64,000 nt of DNA from Geomonas oryzae (GTDB taxonomy: Bacteria > Desulfobacterota > Desulfuromonadia > Geobacterales > Geobacteraceae): positions 186,001 through 250,000 of the forward strand of contig NZ_RAHW01000001.1 of assembly GCF_004117875.1 (NCBI RefSeq), in the 5' to 3' direction. The notes under the pieces were generated by a model. It was not told where the DNA came from, did no database searches, and saw nothing but the letters and a program-made list of their open reading frames with translations. Positions 35,311-47,449 of the stretch are shown here, piece by piece. Each line of letters starts with the position of its first letter. Position 1 is the stretch's first letter. The translations under genes and the position numbers were made by a program.

Positions 35311-35442
35311 TACCCTCGCCCTCCGGGAGAGGGTGGCCGAAGGCCGGGTGAGGGCTGTGCCATAGGCAATGCAGCCGCGCAGCATCGGTACCGACTAACA
35401 GACGCCCTCACCCCGACCCTCTCCCGAAGGGCGAGGGAGAGT
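35311..35442. repeat. Intergenic GGGAGAGGG inverted element (copy 1)
   Basis: The left part has CCCTCGCCCTCCGGGAGAGGG and GGGTGAGGGC; the right part has GCCCTCACCCCGACCCTCTC and GGGCGAGGGAGAG. Together they make a long imperfect hairpin with smaller hairpins in each arm. It lies between recX and alaS. Confidence 0.8.
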
Positions 35443-35543
35443 TGGCATAAGCCGATACGACTGGCAGAATGCTTCACTCACAGCTCCAGCAACGCGCGCA
35501 AGTCACATAGCTTTAGATATCCCATTTCAGTTGAGGTTTTTTT

Positions 35544-38171
<2,628 letters not shown>

Positions 38172-38216
38172 GGCCAGTTCCAACCCCTATGATCTTCCGC
38201 TACAGACGTCTGCAAT

Positions 38217-38340
38217 CCCCTCTCCCTCCGGGAGAGGGTCAGGGTGAGGGCGCTGCCGGTTCAGTGCAATCGGCTCGGGCGATGCCTGTGGCGCCTCCCT
38301 CACCCGCCCTCCGGGCACCCTCTCCCGGAGGGAGAGGGGT
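38217..38340. repeat. Intergenic GGGAGAGGG inverted element (copy 2)
   Basis: CCCCTCTCCCTCCGGGAGAG and GGGTGAGGGC at the left are mirrored by GCCTCCCTCACCCGCCCTCC and CCCTCTCCCGGAGGGAGAGG at the right. It lies between alaS and the REC-kinase gene. Confidence 0.85.
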
Positions 38341-38406
38341 AAGCAGTTGAAGCCATTGCTACTTTTAACGACAGGCCCGTAAATCCAGCATAACCCGGGA
38401 CACCCC

Positions 38407-39546
38407 ATGCTCGAACTGACCTCCAACCAAAGTCTCGAAAGCCTGCAGGACAGGGAAAGGAAAACCGTTCTCCTCGTCGACGATGAAGCGGTGATCCGCG
38501 ACCTGTGCAAGCGGGTCCTGAACGGCTACGACATCGTCGAGGCGGCGGACGGCCAGGAGGCGTACGAGATCTTCCTGCGCGGCGGCATCGACGTGATCCT
38601 CACCGACGTGATGATGCCGAGGCTGGACGGCATCGAACTTTTGAAGAAACTCAAGGAGCGTGAGCCGACCATGGTGGTGATCATCATGACCGGCTTCGCC
38701 GACAAGGACCTCATCCTGAAGGCCCTGAAGGCGGACGCGGACGACTTCATCACGAAGCCGCTCAACCTCCTGCAGCTCAAAAGCGCCATCGAGAAGGCCC
38801 TGGTCAAGAAGGCGCTCAAGGAAGAGATCGCCAACCTGAGAAACCTCGACCGTTTCAAGACGGTCTTTCTCTCGCTCATCTCCCACAAGTTCCGCACCCC
38901 GATCACCTCGATCTCGCTTTTCCTGCAGAACCTCGCCTCCGGGGTCATCGATCCCGCCGACGACGGTGCGAAGGAGCACATCAAGCTGATCTACAACGAG
39001 GCGTGTTACCTGGGCAACCTCGTCACCGACCTCCTCACCTTCTCCTCGGTCATGGACAGCGGCGGAGGTCTGCACCTCGAGCCGTGCACCCTGAACCTGC
39101 TCCTCCCAAAGATCCTGAACGAGGCGCACATCATTGCCGCGCGCCCCGGCGTCACCACGCACATCACGCAGCATACGATCCCCGAGCTCATGCTGGACCG
39201 CGACAAGATCAGCTTCGCCCTGCGCCAGGTGATCGACAACGCCATCAAGTTTTCCAGGGAAGACGGCGTCGTCTGCGTCAACATGAGAAACGCCGAAGGG
39301 CAGTGCGAGATCAGCGTCGAGGACAACGGCATCGGCATCTCCAAGGATCAGCTGCCCAAGCTATTCGAGAAGTTCTACCAGGTCGACGCCGACCGTACCG
39401 GCCAGGTGCGCGGCTTCGGACTCGGTCTCTTCTATGCCCGCGAGTTCATCCGCATGCACGGCGGCAGCATCAGCATCGAGAGCGAAGAGAACGTCGGCAC
39501 CCGCGTCGTGATCACCCTTCCCAACACAGCCAGCCAAAGCCCCTGA
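38407..39546 (+). CDS. Response regulator-histidine kinase fusion (REC-HisKA-HATPase)
   Basis: The product is 379 aa with the receiver first and the kinase last, the reverse of common hybrids. REC (about 15-135) has LVDDEAV, phospho-acceptor Asp in ILTDVMMPRLDG and the Lys in FITKPLN. HisKA follows with FLSLISHKFRTPITSISLFL, then HATPase with VIDNAIKFSRED, VEDNGIGISKDQ, FEKFYQVD and GLGLFYAREFI. There is no TM segment, so it is cytosolic and probably fed by another kinase. The ribosome site before the ATG is weak. It lies just before argB, with no evident functional link. Confidence 0.88.
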   Translation: MLELTSNQSLESLQDRERKTVLLVDDEAVIRDLCKRVLNGYDIVEAADGQEAYEIFLRGGIDVILTDVMMPRLDGIELLKKLKEREPTMVVIIMTGFADKDLILKALKADADDFITKPLNLLQLKSAIEKALVKKALKEEIANLRNLDRFKTVFLSLISHKFRTPITSISLFLQNLASGVIDPADDGAKEHIKLIYNEACYLGNLVTDLLTFSSVMDSGGGLHLEPCTLNLLLPKILNEAHIIAARPGVTTHITQHTIPELMLDRDKISFALRQVIDNAIKFSREDGVVCVNMRNAEGQCEISVEDNGIGISKDQLPKLFEKFYQVDADRTGQVRGFGLGLFYAREFIRMHGGSISIESEENVGTRVVITLPNTASQSP

Positions 39547-39574
39547 TAACCTTCAGTCTTAGCCCTGTTTGAAG

Positions 39575-39602
39575 TTGATTATTTCCCTCTATCTGCTATA
39601 TT
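39575..39602 (+). promoter_or_regulatory. Sigma-70-type promoter for argB
   Basis: TTGATT (39575-39580), a 16-bp spacer and TATATT (39597-39602) lie about 42 bp before the argB ATG. The surrounding DNA is unusually A/T-rich for this window. Confidence 0.5.
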
Positions 39603-39643
39603 AACGACTTTCTGTGCACTAATTAACGCTGGAAGAGGCACGT

Positions 39644-40522
39644 ATGCAGCATCTCATAGAAAAGGCGAGCACTCTCATGGAGGCGCTCCCCTACATCAGA
39701 CGCTTTTCCGGAAAGACCATCGTCATCAAGTATGGCGGTCACGCCATGGCAGAAGAGAAGCTCAGAAAGTCTTTTGCCCTTGACATAATCCTGCTCAAAT
39801 ACATCGGCATCAACACCGTGGTAGTGCACGGCGGCGGTCCCCAGATCAACGAGACACTGAAGCGTTACGGCATCGTGTCCGAGTTCGTCCAGGGGATGCG
39901 CGTCACCGACGCGGAGACCATGGGTGTCGTCGAGATGGTGCTGACCGGCCAGGTGAACCGCGAGGTGGTGGGCTACATCAACCAGCACGGCGGTCGTGCC
40001 GCCGGTCTCTCCGGCAAGGACGGCAGCCTGCTTGTTTGCGAGAAACTGCTCCAGGAAGTCCGACGACAGGACGGCGGGGTCGAGATGGTCGACATCGGCT
40101 TCGTGGGCGATGTCGTCGAAGTGAATCCCGCCATTTTGCAGGCATTGGAGAAGGGTGGCTTCATACCGGTCATCGCACCGGTAGGTGTGGGTCGCGACGG
40201 GCAGAGTTACAACATCAACGCGGACGTGGTGGCCGGCAAGGTCGCTGCGGCGCTCGGGGCGGAGAAGCTGATTCTTCTGACCGACGTCTCCGGCGTCAAG
40301 GACAAGGAAGGGGAGCTTCTTTCGAGCATTCCGCTTGCCGACGTCCCCGCGCTGATCGAAAACGGCACCGTGACCGGCGGTATGATCCCGAAGGTCACCT
40401 GCTGCACCGACGCGCTCGCCGCAGGGGTCAAGAAGGCCCACATCGTCGACGGCCGCATCGAGCACGCCATCCTTTTGGAGATCTTCACCAACGTCGGAAT
40501 CGGGACGGAGATACAGGCTTAA
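39644..40522 (+). CDS. argB: Acetylglutamate kinase
   Basis: ArgB phosphorylates N-acetylglutamate, the second step of arginine synthesis. The product is 292 aa. Features are [11 protein letters not shown] (ATP-binding Lys), [34 protein letters not shown], the central [11 protein letters not shown], and [20 protein letters not shown] with LTDVSGV. The extra N-terminal helix before KYGGHA ([19 protein letters not shown]) is the mark of hexameric, arginine-inhibited forms, so feedback control by arginine is expected. Confidence 0.96.
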   Translation: MQHLIEKASTLMEALPYIRRFSGKTIVIKYGGHAMAEEKLRKSFALDIILLKYIGINTVVVHGGGPQINETLKRYGIVSEFVQGMRVTDAETMGVVEMVLTGQVNREVVGYINQHGGRAAGLSGKDGSLLVCEKLLQEVRRQDGGVEMVDIGFVGDVVEVNPAILQALEKGGFIPVIAPVGVGRDGQSYNINADVVAGKVAAALGAEKLILLTDVSGVKDKEGELLSSIPLADVPALIENGTVTGGMIPKVTCCTDALAAGVKKAHIVDGRIEHAILLEIFTNVGIGTEIQA

Positions 40523-40534
40523 CGGCTTAACTGC

Positions 40535-40675
40535 CGTTCTACGTTCTAAGTTCTACGTTCTACGTTAACTGCCGTGAGGACGCCGGTGGTGGAGATCCTG
40601 CGACACAACCTTTTGACTGCCGTTCCGTTCTGATTCCGGTTTCAACGTAGAACCTAGAACGTAGAACGTAGAACG
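40535..40675. repeat. Intergenic inverted array of TTCTACG heptamers (copy 2)
   Basis: The left arm (40535-40566) repeats TTCTACG with one TTCTAAG variant; the right arm (40644-40675) repeats CGTAGAA with one CCTAGAA variant. About 77 bp of unique DNA lies between. It fills the argB-argD gap, the same design as the element before recA. Confidence 0.85.
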
Positions 40676-40693
40676 GCTTCTAAGGAGTAAGTT

Positions 40694-41887
40694 ATGAATT
40701 CATCCGCATGGATCGAGAAGGGCGACAAATATATCATGAAGACGTACGGCCGGTACCCGCTGGTGCCGGTTAAGGGCGAGGGATGCTACCTCTGGGACGC
40801 GGACGGCAAACGCTACCTCGACTTCCTCGCCGGTGTGGCCGTCAACAACCTGGGCCACTGCCACCCGAAGGTGACGGCGGCGCTCGCCAAACAGGCGGCG
40901 GAGCTGATCCACTGCTCCAACTACTACAACATCCCGACCCAGATCGAGCTCGCTGAGCTCCTCTGCAACCTCTCCTTCGCCAACAAGGCCTTCTTCTGCA
41001 ACTCGGGCGCCGAGGCGAACGAGGCGGCCATCAAGCTCGCCAGGAAGTACAGCCGCGAGAAGTACGGCGTCGACCGCTACGAGATCATCACCGCCATCTC
41101 CTCGTTCCACGGCCGCACCATGGCGACCGTGTCGGCCACCGGCCAGGAGAAGGTGCAGAAGTTCTTCGATCCGCTCCTGCACGGCTTCCGTCACATCCCC
41201 TTCAACGACGCCCAGGCACTCAGGGAGGCCATCGGCCCCTGCACCTGCGCCGTGATGCTGGAGCCGATCCAGGGCGAAGGGGGCGTGGTCGTTCCCGACG
41301 CCGCCTACTTCCAGGAAGTGCGCAAGATCTGCGACGAGAACAACCTCATCCTCATCTTCGACGAGGTCCAGGTCGGCATGGGGCGTACCGGCAAGATGTT
41401 CGCCCACGAACACTTCGGCATCACCCCTGACATCATGACGCTCGCCAAGGCCTTGGCAGGCGGCGCCCCGATCGGCGCCATGATCGCCACCGACCGGCTC
41501 GCCGAATCCTTCACCCCGGGCACGCACGGATCCACCTTCGGCGGCAACCCGCTCGTCACCGCCGCGGCCGTCGCCACCATTCGCGCCATCCAGGAGGAAG
41601 GTATCCTGAACCACACCGAGGAGATGGGCGAGTACCTGATGGGCGAGCTGGAGGCACTGCACAAGAAGTTCCCGAGCCTCATAAAGGATGTACGCGGCAT
41701 CGGCCTCATGATCGGCGTCGAGCTCGCCATCCCCGGCGGCGACATCGTGAAGACCGCGCTCTCCCGCGGGCTCCTCTTGAACTGCGCCCAGGAGAAGGTG
41801 CTCCGTTTCGTTCCGCCGCTTATCGTCGGCAAGAAGGAAGTGGACGAGATGATCGCAGGACTGACCGAGATCCTGGCCGCGCTGTAA
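40694..41887 (+). CDS. argD: Acetylornithine aminotransferase
   Basis: A PLP enzyme that converts N-acetylglutamate semialdehyde to N-acetylornithine (fourth step of the arginine pathway). The product is 397 aa. Class III aminotransferase features are VNNLGHCHPKVTAAL, FFCNSGAEANEAAIKLARKY, ISSFHGRTMATVSATGQ, LIFDEVQVGMGRTG and the Schiff-base Lys in LAKALAGGAPIGAM. GTHGSTFGGNPL follows. AAGGAG precedes the ATG at 40694. Confidence 0.96.
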   Translation: MNSSAWIEKGDKYIMKTYGRYPLVPVKGEGCYLWDADGKRYLDFLAGVAVNNLGHCHPKVTAALAKQAAELIHCSNYYNIPTQIELAELLCNLSFANKAFFCNSGAEANEAAIKLARKYSREKYGVDRYEIITAISSFHGRTMATVSATGQEKVQKFFDPLLHGFRHIPFNDAQALREAIGPCTCAVMLEPIQGEGGVVVPDAAYFQEVRKICDENNLILIFDEVQVGMGRTGKMFAHEHFGITPDIMTLAKALAGGAPIGAMIATDRLAESFTPGTHGSTFGGNPLVTAAAVATIRAIQEEGILNHTEEMGEYLMGELEALHKKFPSLIKDVRGIGLMIGVELAIPGGDIVKTALSRGLLLNCAQEKVLRFVPPLIVGKKEVDEMIAGLTEILAAL

Positions 41888-41956
41888 AGAGCTGCGATGA
41901 CGTTGCAAGGTGCCCACATCCGGCACTATCAAAAAAAGAGAAGCGAGAACCGCGAC

Positions 41957-42868
41957 ATGAAAAAAGACTTCCTGGCCCTGAGCCAGTTCACCAAGGCCGA
42001 ACTGGACGCCATGTTCGCCCTCTGCAAGGATCTGAAAGCCAAGACCAAGAAACGTGAGGAGCACCACCTGCTGAAGGGCAAGTCTCTTGCCATGATCTTC
42101 GAGAAGTCCTCCACCCGCACCAGGATCTCCTTCGAGGTCGGCATGTACCAGCTGGGCGGGCACCCGCTCTTCATCTCCAGCAAGGACTCCCAGATGGGCC
42201 GCGGCGAGCCGATCAAGGACACCGCGCGCGTCATGGCACGCTACTGCGACGGCGTCATGATCCGCACCTTCGCCCAGGAGACCGTCGAGGAGTTCGCCAA
42301 ATACGCCTCCATCCCGGTCATCAACGGCCTCACCGACCTGCACCACCCCTGCCAGATCATGGCCGACGTCTTCACCGTGATCGAGCACAAGGGGAGCTAC
42401 GACGGGCTCAAGTTCGCCTGGATCGGCGACGGCAACAACATGGCCAACTCCTGGATCGAGGCCGCGGCCATCTTCGGCTTCGACCTGACCCTCGCCTGCC
42501 CGGAAGGGTACGACCCGAACCCGCAGGTGCTCGAGTGGGCCAAAAAGAACGGCACCTCCAAGATCGTGGTCGTCCGCGACCCCAAAGAGGCCGCGAAAGA
42601 CGCCGATGTCCTCAACACCGACGTCTGGGCCAGCATGGGACAGGAAGAGGAGCAAAAGATCCGCGAGAAGGTCTTCGCTGGCTACCAGCTGGACGAGAAC
42701 CTCTTAGCCCTCGCCAAGAAGGACGCCCTCGTGCTGCACTGCCTCCCCGCGCACCGCGGCGAGGAGATCAGCGACGGCGTGATCGAAGGCGCAAACTCCG
42801 TCGTCTGGGACGAAGCCGAAAACCGCCTGCACGTGCAAAAGGCCATCATGGCCACCCTGATGAAATAA
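41957..42868 (+). CDS. argF: Ornithine carbamoyltransferase
   Basis: The enzyme makes citrulline from ornithine and carbamoyl phosphate. The product is 303 aa from the ATG at 41957; an upstream in-frame ATG adds 20 residues unlike the family. Signatures are [13 protein letters not shown] (carbamoyl-P loop), [13 protein letters not shown] and [13 protein letters not shown] (ornithine/CP His-Cys-Leu-Pro). The ribosome site is weak. It lies 69 bp after argD. Confidence 0.95.
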   Translation: MKKDFLALSQFTKAELDAMFALCKDLKAKTKKREEHHLLKGKSLAMIFEKSSTRTRISFEVGMYQLGGHPLFISSKDSQMGRGEPIKDTARVMARYCDGVMIRTFAQETVEEFAKYASIPVINGLTDLHHPCQIMADVFTVIEHKGSYDGLKFAWIGDGNNMANSWIEAAAIFGFDLTLACPEGYDPNPQVLEWAKKNGTSKIVVVRDPKEAAKDADVLNTDVWASMGQEEEQKIREKVFAGYQLDENLLALAKKDALVLHCLPAHRGEEISDGVIEGANSVVWDEAENRLHVQKAIMATLMK

Positions 42869-42927
42869 GAACAGACAGGCCATACCCGAAAGGGACGGCC
42901 CGCCGATCAACGACCAAAGGAGAACCC

Positions 42928-44145
42928 ATGGCAAAGAAAGAAGTGAAAAAGATCGTCCTCGCCTACTCGGGCGGGCTTGACACCTCCATCATCCTCAAGT
43001 GGCTCAAGAACGAGTACGGCTGCGAGGTGGTGACGTTCTCCGCAGACCTGGGCCAGGGCGACGAGCTCGAGCCGGTACGCGAGAAGGCCTTCAAGACCGG
43101 CGCCGACAAGGTGTACATCGACGACCTGCGCGAGGAGTTCGTGCGCGACTTCGTGTACCCGATGTTCCGTGCCAACGCGATCTACGAGGGTTCCTACCTG
43201 CTCGGCACCTCCATCGCCCGTCCGCTCATCGCAAAGCGCCAGATGGAGATCGCCAAGATCGAGGGTTGCGATGCCGTCTCCCACGGCGCGACCGGCAAGG
43301 GGAACGACCAGGTACGCTTCGAGCTTGCCTACTATCACTTCAACCCGGCCATCACCGTGGTCGCCCCGTGGAGGGAGTGGAAGCTCAACTCCCGCCAGGC
43401 ACTGATCAACTACGCGAAGAGAAACGACATCCCGATCCCGATCACCAAGAAGCGTCCCTGGTCTTCCGACAGGAACCTCCTGCACATCTCCTTCGAAGGG
43501 GGCATCCTGGAGGACACCTGGCTCGAGCCGCCCGAGAACATGTACGTGCTCACCAAGGCGCCGGAGAAGGCCCCCAACAAGCCGCAGTACATCGAGATCG
43601 AGTTCGAGAAGGGTAACGCGGTCGCCGTCGACGGCGTGCGTATGTCCCCGGCCGAGCTTCTGGCCCACCTGAACACCATCGGCGGCGAGCACGGCATCGG
43701 CCGCGTCGACCTCCTCGAGAACCGCTCGGTCGGCATGAAGTCCCGCGGCGTCTACGAGACCCCGGGCGGCACCATCCTGCGCGAAGCCCACATGGCGGTC
43801 GAGCAGATCACCATGGACCGCGAAGTCATGCACCTGAGGGATTCCCTCATCCCGCGCTACGCCGAGATGATCTACAACGGCTACTGGTTCTCCCCGGAGC
43901 GCGAGATGATGCAGTGCCTGATCGACGACTCGCAGAAGACCGTGAACGGCGTGGCACGCCTCAAGCTCTACAAAGGGCACGTGCGCACCGTGGGGAGGAA
44001 GTCGGAGTCCGACTCCCTCTTCAACCTCGACTTCGCGACCTTCGAGAAGGACCAGGTTTACAACCAGGCGGACGCCGAAGGCTTCATCAAGCTGAACTCG
44101 CTGAGGCTCAGGATCCGCTCCCTGATGCTGGCCAACAAGAAGTAG
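42928..44145 (+). CDS. argG: Argininosuccinate synthase
   Basis: The enzyme couples citrulline and aspartate with ATP. The product is 405 aa from the ATG at 42928 (AAAGGAG upstream). Features are the PP-loop [45 protein letters not shown], and [16 protein letters not shown] with the C-terminal [18 protein letters not shown]. It is the fourth arg gene in line; argH follows after two inserted genes. Confidence 0.97.
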   Translation: MAKKEVKKIVLAYSGGLDTSIILKWLKNEYGCEVVTFSADLGQGDELEPVREKAFKTGADKVYIDDLREEFVRDFVYPMFRANAIYEGSYLLGTSIARPLIAKRQMEIAKIEGCDAVSHGATGKGNDQVRFELAYYHFNPAITVVAPWREWKLNSRQALINYAKRNDIPIPITKKRPWSSDRNLLHISFEGGILEDTWLEPPENMYVLTKAPEKAPNKPQYIEIEFEKGNAVAVDGVRMSPAELLAHLNTIGGEHGIGRVDLLENRSVGMKSRGVYETPGGTILREAHMAVEQITMDREVMHLRDSLIPRYAEMIYNGYWFSPEREMMQCLIDDSQKTVNGVARLKLYKGHVRTVGRKSESDSLFNLDFATFEKDQVYNQADAEGFIKLNSLRLRIRSLMLANKK

Positions 44146-44170
44146 GTAAAGGGAAGTATCTGGAGGCTCA

Positions 44171-44197
44171 TAGGGGCACGAGACACTCGTGCCCCTA
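44171..44197 (+). repeat. Perfect stem-loop between argG and the NUDIX gene
   Basis: TAGGGGCACGAG and CTCGTGCCCCTA form a 12-bp perfect stem with a 3-base loop. No T-tract follows, so it is not a classical terminator. It sits between GGAGG (44162-44166) and the ATG at 44207, so it could either trim the argG transcript or hold the ribosome site at working distance from the start. Confidence 0.8.
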
Positions 44198-44206
44198 TCC
44201 GTGTAT

Positions 44207-44635
44207 ATGGAGCAAAACGGTTTCAAGGCGAGTCACATCGTCACTTCGGTGGTCGCGGTCATCATCGACAACGACGGCCGGGTGCTCCTCACCAAGAGGA
44301 ACGTCCCCCCCTTCCAGGGGGAGTGGGTGATGCCCGGCGGCAAGATCGACCTCGGTGAACCTATCGTGGCGGCCCTCAAGCGCGAGGTCTGGGAAGAGGT
44401 CGGCCTCGAGGTGGAAGTGGGAAACCTGATCGACGTCTTCGAACACGTGACGCCGGGAGAGGACAACTACCACTTCATCATCATCTATTACCGGTGCACG
44501 CCGCTTTACTGCGACGTGAACCACAACAAGGACGAAGTGGCCGAGGCCCGCTGGGTCGAGCCGGAGGAGTTGCCGAACTACAAGATTCCCGCCGGCGCAC
44601 GCTTCATCCTCACGAAGATCTTTGAAACCAATTGA
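44207..44635 (+). CDS. NUDIX hydrolase
   Basis: The product is 142 aa. The Nudix box GGKIDLGEPIVAALKREVWE continues to EVGLE and fits GX5EX7REUXEEXGU. The core VVAVIIDNDGRVLLTKRN and GEWVMPGGK precede it. NUDIX enzymes cleave nucleoside diphosphates linked to another moiety; the substrate here is unknown. The start is uncertain: the ATG at 44207 lacks an adjacent ribosome site because a perfect stem-loop lies between it and GGAGG; a GTG at 44189 is the alternative. The gene interrupts the arginine cluster. Confidence 0.85.
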   Translation: MEQNGFKASHIVTSVVAVIIDNDGRVLLTKRNVPPFQGEWVMPGGKIDLGEPIVAALKREVWEEVGLEVEVGNLIDVFEHVTPGEDNYHFIIIYYRCTPLYCDVNHNKDEVAEARWVEPEELPNYKIPAGARFILTKIFETN

Positions 44636-44644
44636 CAGGCTGCC

Positions 44645-44757
44645 CCCCTCTCCCTCTGGGAGAGGGTGCCCGCAGGGCGGGTGAGGGCGCTGCCGCGAAG
44701 TGAGAAGTTGCAACTGCCGTCGCCCTCACCCTGGCCCTCTCCCGGAGGGAGAGGGAA
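44645..44757. repeat. Intergenic GGGAGAGGG inverted element (copy 3)
   Basis: CCCTCTCCCTCTGGGAGAGG and GGGCGGGTGAGGGC are mirrored by GCCCTCACCCTGGCCCTCTC and GGAGGGAGAGGG. It lies between the NUDIX gene and the nitrilase-like gene. Confidence 0.85.
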
Positions 44758-44779
44758 CTTACGTCATCTGGATGAGTCC

Positions 44780-45922
44780 ATGGTCAAGATCGTCGAGAAA
44801 CAGGTCCAGCTCGATTTCCCTCTGGGTCATCACCTGCACTGCCTCATCGCGCAGATACCGAACCGGTTGCAGCGCCGCGAGCACCTGTTCACGCTCGTCG
44901 ACGGCGAGGAGCAGTGGCGCCTGGTGCGCAGCGTTCTCGACCTGGTCGCCGAAGGCTCCGGCAACCTGAAACGACTGCACTTCCTGATGTTCCCCGAGAC
45001 CTCGGTACCGCTCTCCCGGTTCGACGACCTTCTGAACATCATCGAGGAGCGTTTCCGCCCCAACACGGTGACCATGTTCGGGCTCGAACAGATCCGACTG
45101 GAGCAGTACCGGGCGCTGCTCAGGCGTTTCGAAGAGGACAACGCCGACGCGCTCGACTGCGTGGAACGCGACATAGACTCGGGCGACATCCTGGGCATGC
45201 CGGTCAACTGGTGCTGCATCGCCATCAAGGAGCGTGACGGACGGCTCAGGGTCTTTCTGGAGGCGAAGACGCACCCCTTCCGGGGCGAGGAGTTCCTTGA
45301 CAAAGACCACGACCTGTACCGGGGGCGGCACTTCTACCTGTTCCGCGCCCAGCCGGCCTGCTTCAACTTCATGACGGTCATCTGCCTTGATTATCTGTAC
45401 CGGGACCTCTACTCCTCCAACATCAAGCAGATAATCGACCACTCGAACCGGCTCTTCTTCACCATGAGGCAGTCGCTCGACGCCCTCTTCGTGATCCAGT
45501 GCAACCCGAAGCCCGAGCACCGCTCCTACCGCGAGGTGCTGACCGGCTTCTACGGCGAGTTCCTGGAGGACACCCCCGGCGTGCGCGAGACGGTGACCGT
45601 CTTCGGCAACTGCTCGGACGAAAGCGAGATCGAAGGGGTGCGCTGCCAGAGCTGTTACGGGGTTTCCTTCGTGGCGATCAGCGCGCGCCACAAGATGTCC
45701 CCCTTCCAGGACCGTGAGTTCGCCAGCGACGACTTCGAGGGCGCACCGGTCTGCCGGCTCAGGTTCGGCACGGGAACGAGGCTTTACTACTTCAACCTGC
45801 CGCTCTACCACGAACTCGACCCGAGAAGCTCGCGGGTCCCTTTGAAGGTGCACTCGGTGCTGCGCTGGACCGACGACGAAGGATGGGTCAAGGTGGGCGA
45901 CGGCGAGGGGCAGGTTTTGTAA
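44780..45922 (+). CDS. Divergent nitrilase-superfamily-like protein
   Basis: The product is 380 aa from the ATG at 44780; the longer frame runs through an intergenic repeat and is unlikely. I see the pattern of carbon-nitrogen hydrolases: a Glu in FLMFPETSVPL (E73), a Lys in VFLEAKTHPFRGEEF (K163) and a Cys in TVICLDYLY (C202), in the order and rough spacing of the E-K-C triad, with LFVIQCNPKP resembling the family's post-Cys strand. The protein is longer than most nitrilases. Such enzymes hydrolyse amides or nitriles, or transfer acyl groups; a link to nitrogen or arginine metabolism is suggested only by position between argG and argH. Confidence 0.55.
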   Translation: MVKIVEKQVQLDFPLGHHLHCLIAQIPNRLQRREHLFTLVDGEEQWRLVRSVLDLVAEGSGNLKRLHFLMFPETSVPLSRFDDLLNIIEERFRPNTVTMFGLEQIRLEQYRALLRRFEEDNADALDCVERDIDSGDILGMPVNWCCIAIKERDGRLRVFLEAKTHPFRGEEFLDKDHDLYRGRHFYLFRAQPACFNFMTVICLDYLYRDLYSSNIKQIIDHSNRLFFTMRQSLDALFVIQCNPKPEHRSYREVLTGFYGEFLEDTPGVRETVTVFGNCSDESEIEGVRCQSCYGVSFVAISARHKMSPFQDREFASDDFEGAPVCRLRFGTGTRLYYFNLPLYHELDPRSSRVPLKVHSVLRWTDDEGWVKVGDGEGQVL

Positions 45923-45932
45923 AAACAATATT

Positions 45933-46020
45933 CAACGCAAAGCCGCAGAGACGCAAAGTAAAACCGGTAACGGGTAAACCTTATGAATTTTCTTTGCGCC
46001 CTCGCGCCTTGGCGTCTTTG
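45933..46020. repeat. Intergenic CGCAAAG / CTTTGCG inverted element
   Basis: The left arm has AACGCAAAGCCGCAGAGACG and CAAAG (45933-45958); the right arm has CTTTGCGCCCTCGCGCCTTG and GCGTCTTTG (45992-46020). It lies between the nitrilase-like gene and argH. The unit is related to the element before mtnA. Confidence 0.75.
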
Positions 46021-46070
46021 AGTTAAAGAAGTTGCAGTTCCAAAAAATCAGCAGCAGGAGACCGAAAGAC

Positions 46071-47447
46071 ATGTCCAAAGACAAACTGTGGGGCGGACGC
46101 TTCACCCAGCCCACCGACAAGTTCGTAGAAGAGTTCACCGCCTCCATCAACTTCGACAAGCGCCTGTACCACCAGGACATCCGCGGCTCCATCGCCCACG
46201 CCACCATGCTCGGCAAGCAGGGGATCATCCCGGTGGCGGACGTCGAGGCGATCGTGCACGGCCTCCGGGAAATCCTGGAGAAAATCGAGGCGGGCGATTT
46301 CGACTTCTCGGTCTCCCTGGAAGACATCCACATGAACATCGAGGCGCGCCTCTCCGAGAAGATCGGCGACGCGGGCAAGAGGCTCCACACCGGCCGCTCC
46401 AGAAACGACCAGGTGGCGCTCGACATCCGCCTCTACATGCGCGACGAACTCGTGGAGATCTCCGCATACATCGACCTTCTGATCGATGCCCTCATCTTCC
46501 AGGCGGAAGAGAACCTGGGCGTCATCATGCCGGGATTCACCCACCTGCAGACCGCGCAGCCGATCCTCTTCTCGCACCACATGATGGCCTACCACGAGAT
46601 GCTCAAGCGCGACAAGGGGCGCATGGAGGACTGCCTGAAGCGCACCAACGTGCTGCCGCTCGGCGCGGGCGCACTGGCCGGGACCACCTTCCCCATCGAC
46701 CGCGAGCACGTGGCGGAGCTCCTCGAGTTCCCCGAGGTTTCCAGGAACTCCCTCGACTCGGTCTCCGACCGCGACTTCGCCCTCGAGTTCTGCGCCGCGT
46801 CCTCGATCCTGATGATGCACCTCTCGCGCTTCGCCGAGGAACTCATCCTCTGGTCCACCAGCGAGTTCAAGTTCGTCGATCTCTCCGACTCCTTCTGCAC
46901 CGGCTCCTCCATCATGCCGCAGAAGAAGAACCCGGACGTCCCGGAGCTCGTGCGCGGCAAGACCGGCCGTGTCTACGGGAACCTCATGTCCCTGCTCACG
47001 CTGATGAAGTCGCTCCCGCTCGCCTACAACAAGGACATGCAGGAGGACAAGGAGCCGCTCTTCGACACCATCGACACCGTGAAAGGGTCGCTGAAGATCT
47101 TCGCCGACATGGTGCGCGAGATGAAGGTGAACGCGGACCGCATGAAGGTGGCCGCCGCCGCGGGTTTCTCCACCGCGACCGACGTGGCCGACTACCTGGT
47201 CAGAAAGGGGATCCCGTTCCGCGACGCGCACGAGATCGTCGGTAAGGCGGTGCGCTACTGCATCGAGAACGAGATGGACATCCCGGAGCTATCCCTCGCC
47301 GAGTGGCAGATCTTCTCGGGGCGCATCGAGGACGACATATTCGACGCCATCACCCTCGAGGCCTCGGTCAACGCGCGCAAGGCGACCGGCGGCACCGCAC
47401 TCGAGCGCGTGAAGGCCGAAATCGCCCGGGCGAAGGAAGGACGCTAG
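46071..47447 (+). CDS. argH: Argininosuccinate lyase
   Basis: The enzyme releases arginine and fumarate, the last step of the pathway. The product is 458 aa from the ATG at 46071 (CAGGAG upstream); a longer frame adds 13 non-conserved residues. Features are [54 protein letters not shown] and the fumarase-superfamily signature [12 protein letters not shown]. The lipoprotein gene starts 3 bp after its stop. Confidence 0.97.
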   Translation: MSKDKLWGGRFTQPTDKFVEEFTASINFDKRLYHQDIRGSIAHATMLGKQGIIPVADVEAIVHGLREILEKIEAGDFDFSVSLEDIHMNIEARLSEKIGDAGKRLHTGRSRNDQVALDIRLYMRDELVEISAYIDLLIDALIFQAEENLGVIMPGFTHLQTAQPILFSHHMMAYHEMLKRDKGRMEDCLKRTNVLPLGAGALAGTTFPIDREHVAELLEFPEVSRNSLDSVSDRDFALEFCAASSILMMHLSRFAEELILWSTSEFKFVDLSDSFCTGSSIMPQKKNPDVPELVRGKTGRVYGNLMSLLTLMKSLPLAYNKDMQEDKEPLFDTIDTVKGSLKIFADMVREMKVNADRMKVAAAAGFSTATDVADYLVRKGIPFRDAHEIVGKAVRYCIENEMDIPELSLAEWQIFSGRIEDDIFDAITLEASVNARKATGGTALERVKAEIARAKEGR

Positions 47448-47449
47448 CC

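Noticed and set aside
44666-44779. N-terminal extension of the nitrilase-like gene
   Set aside because: The extra 38 codons are encoded by a GGGAGAGGG repeat element and read as Pro/Ser/Arg-rich non-conserved sequence.
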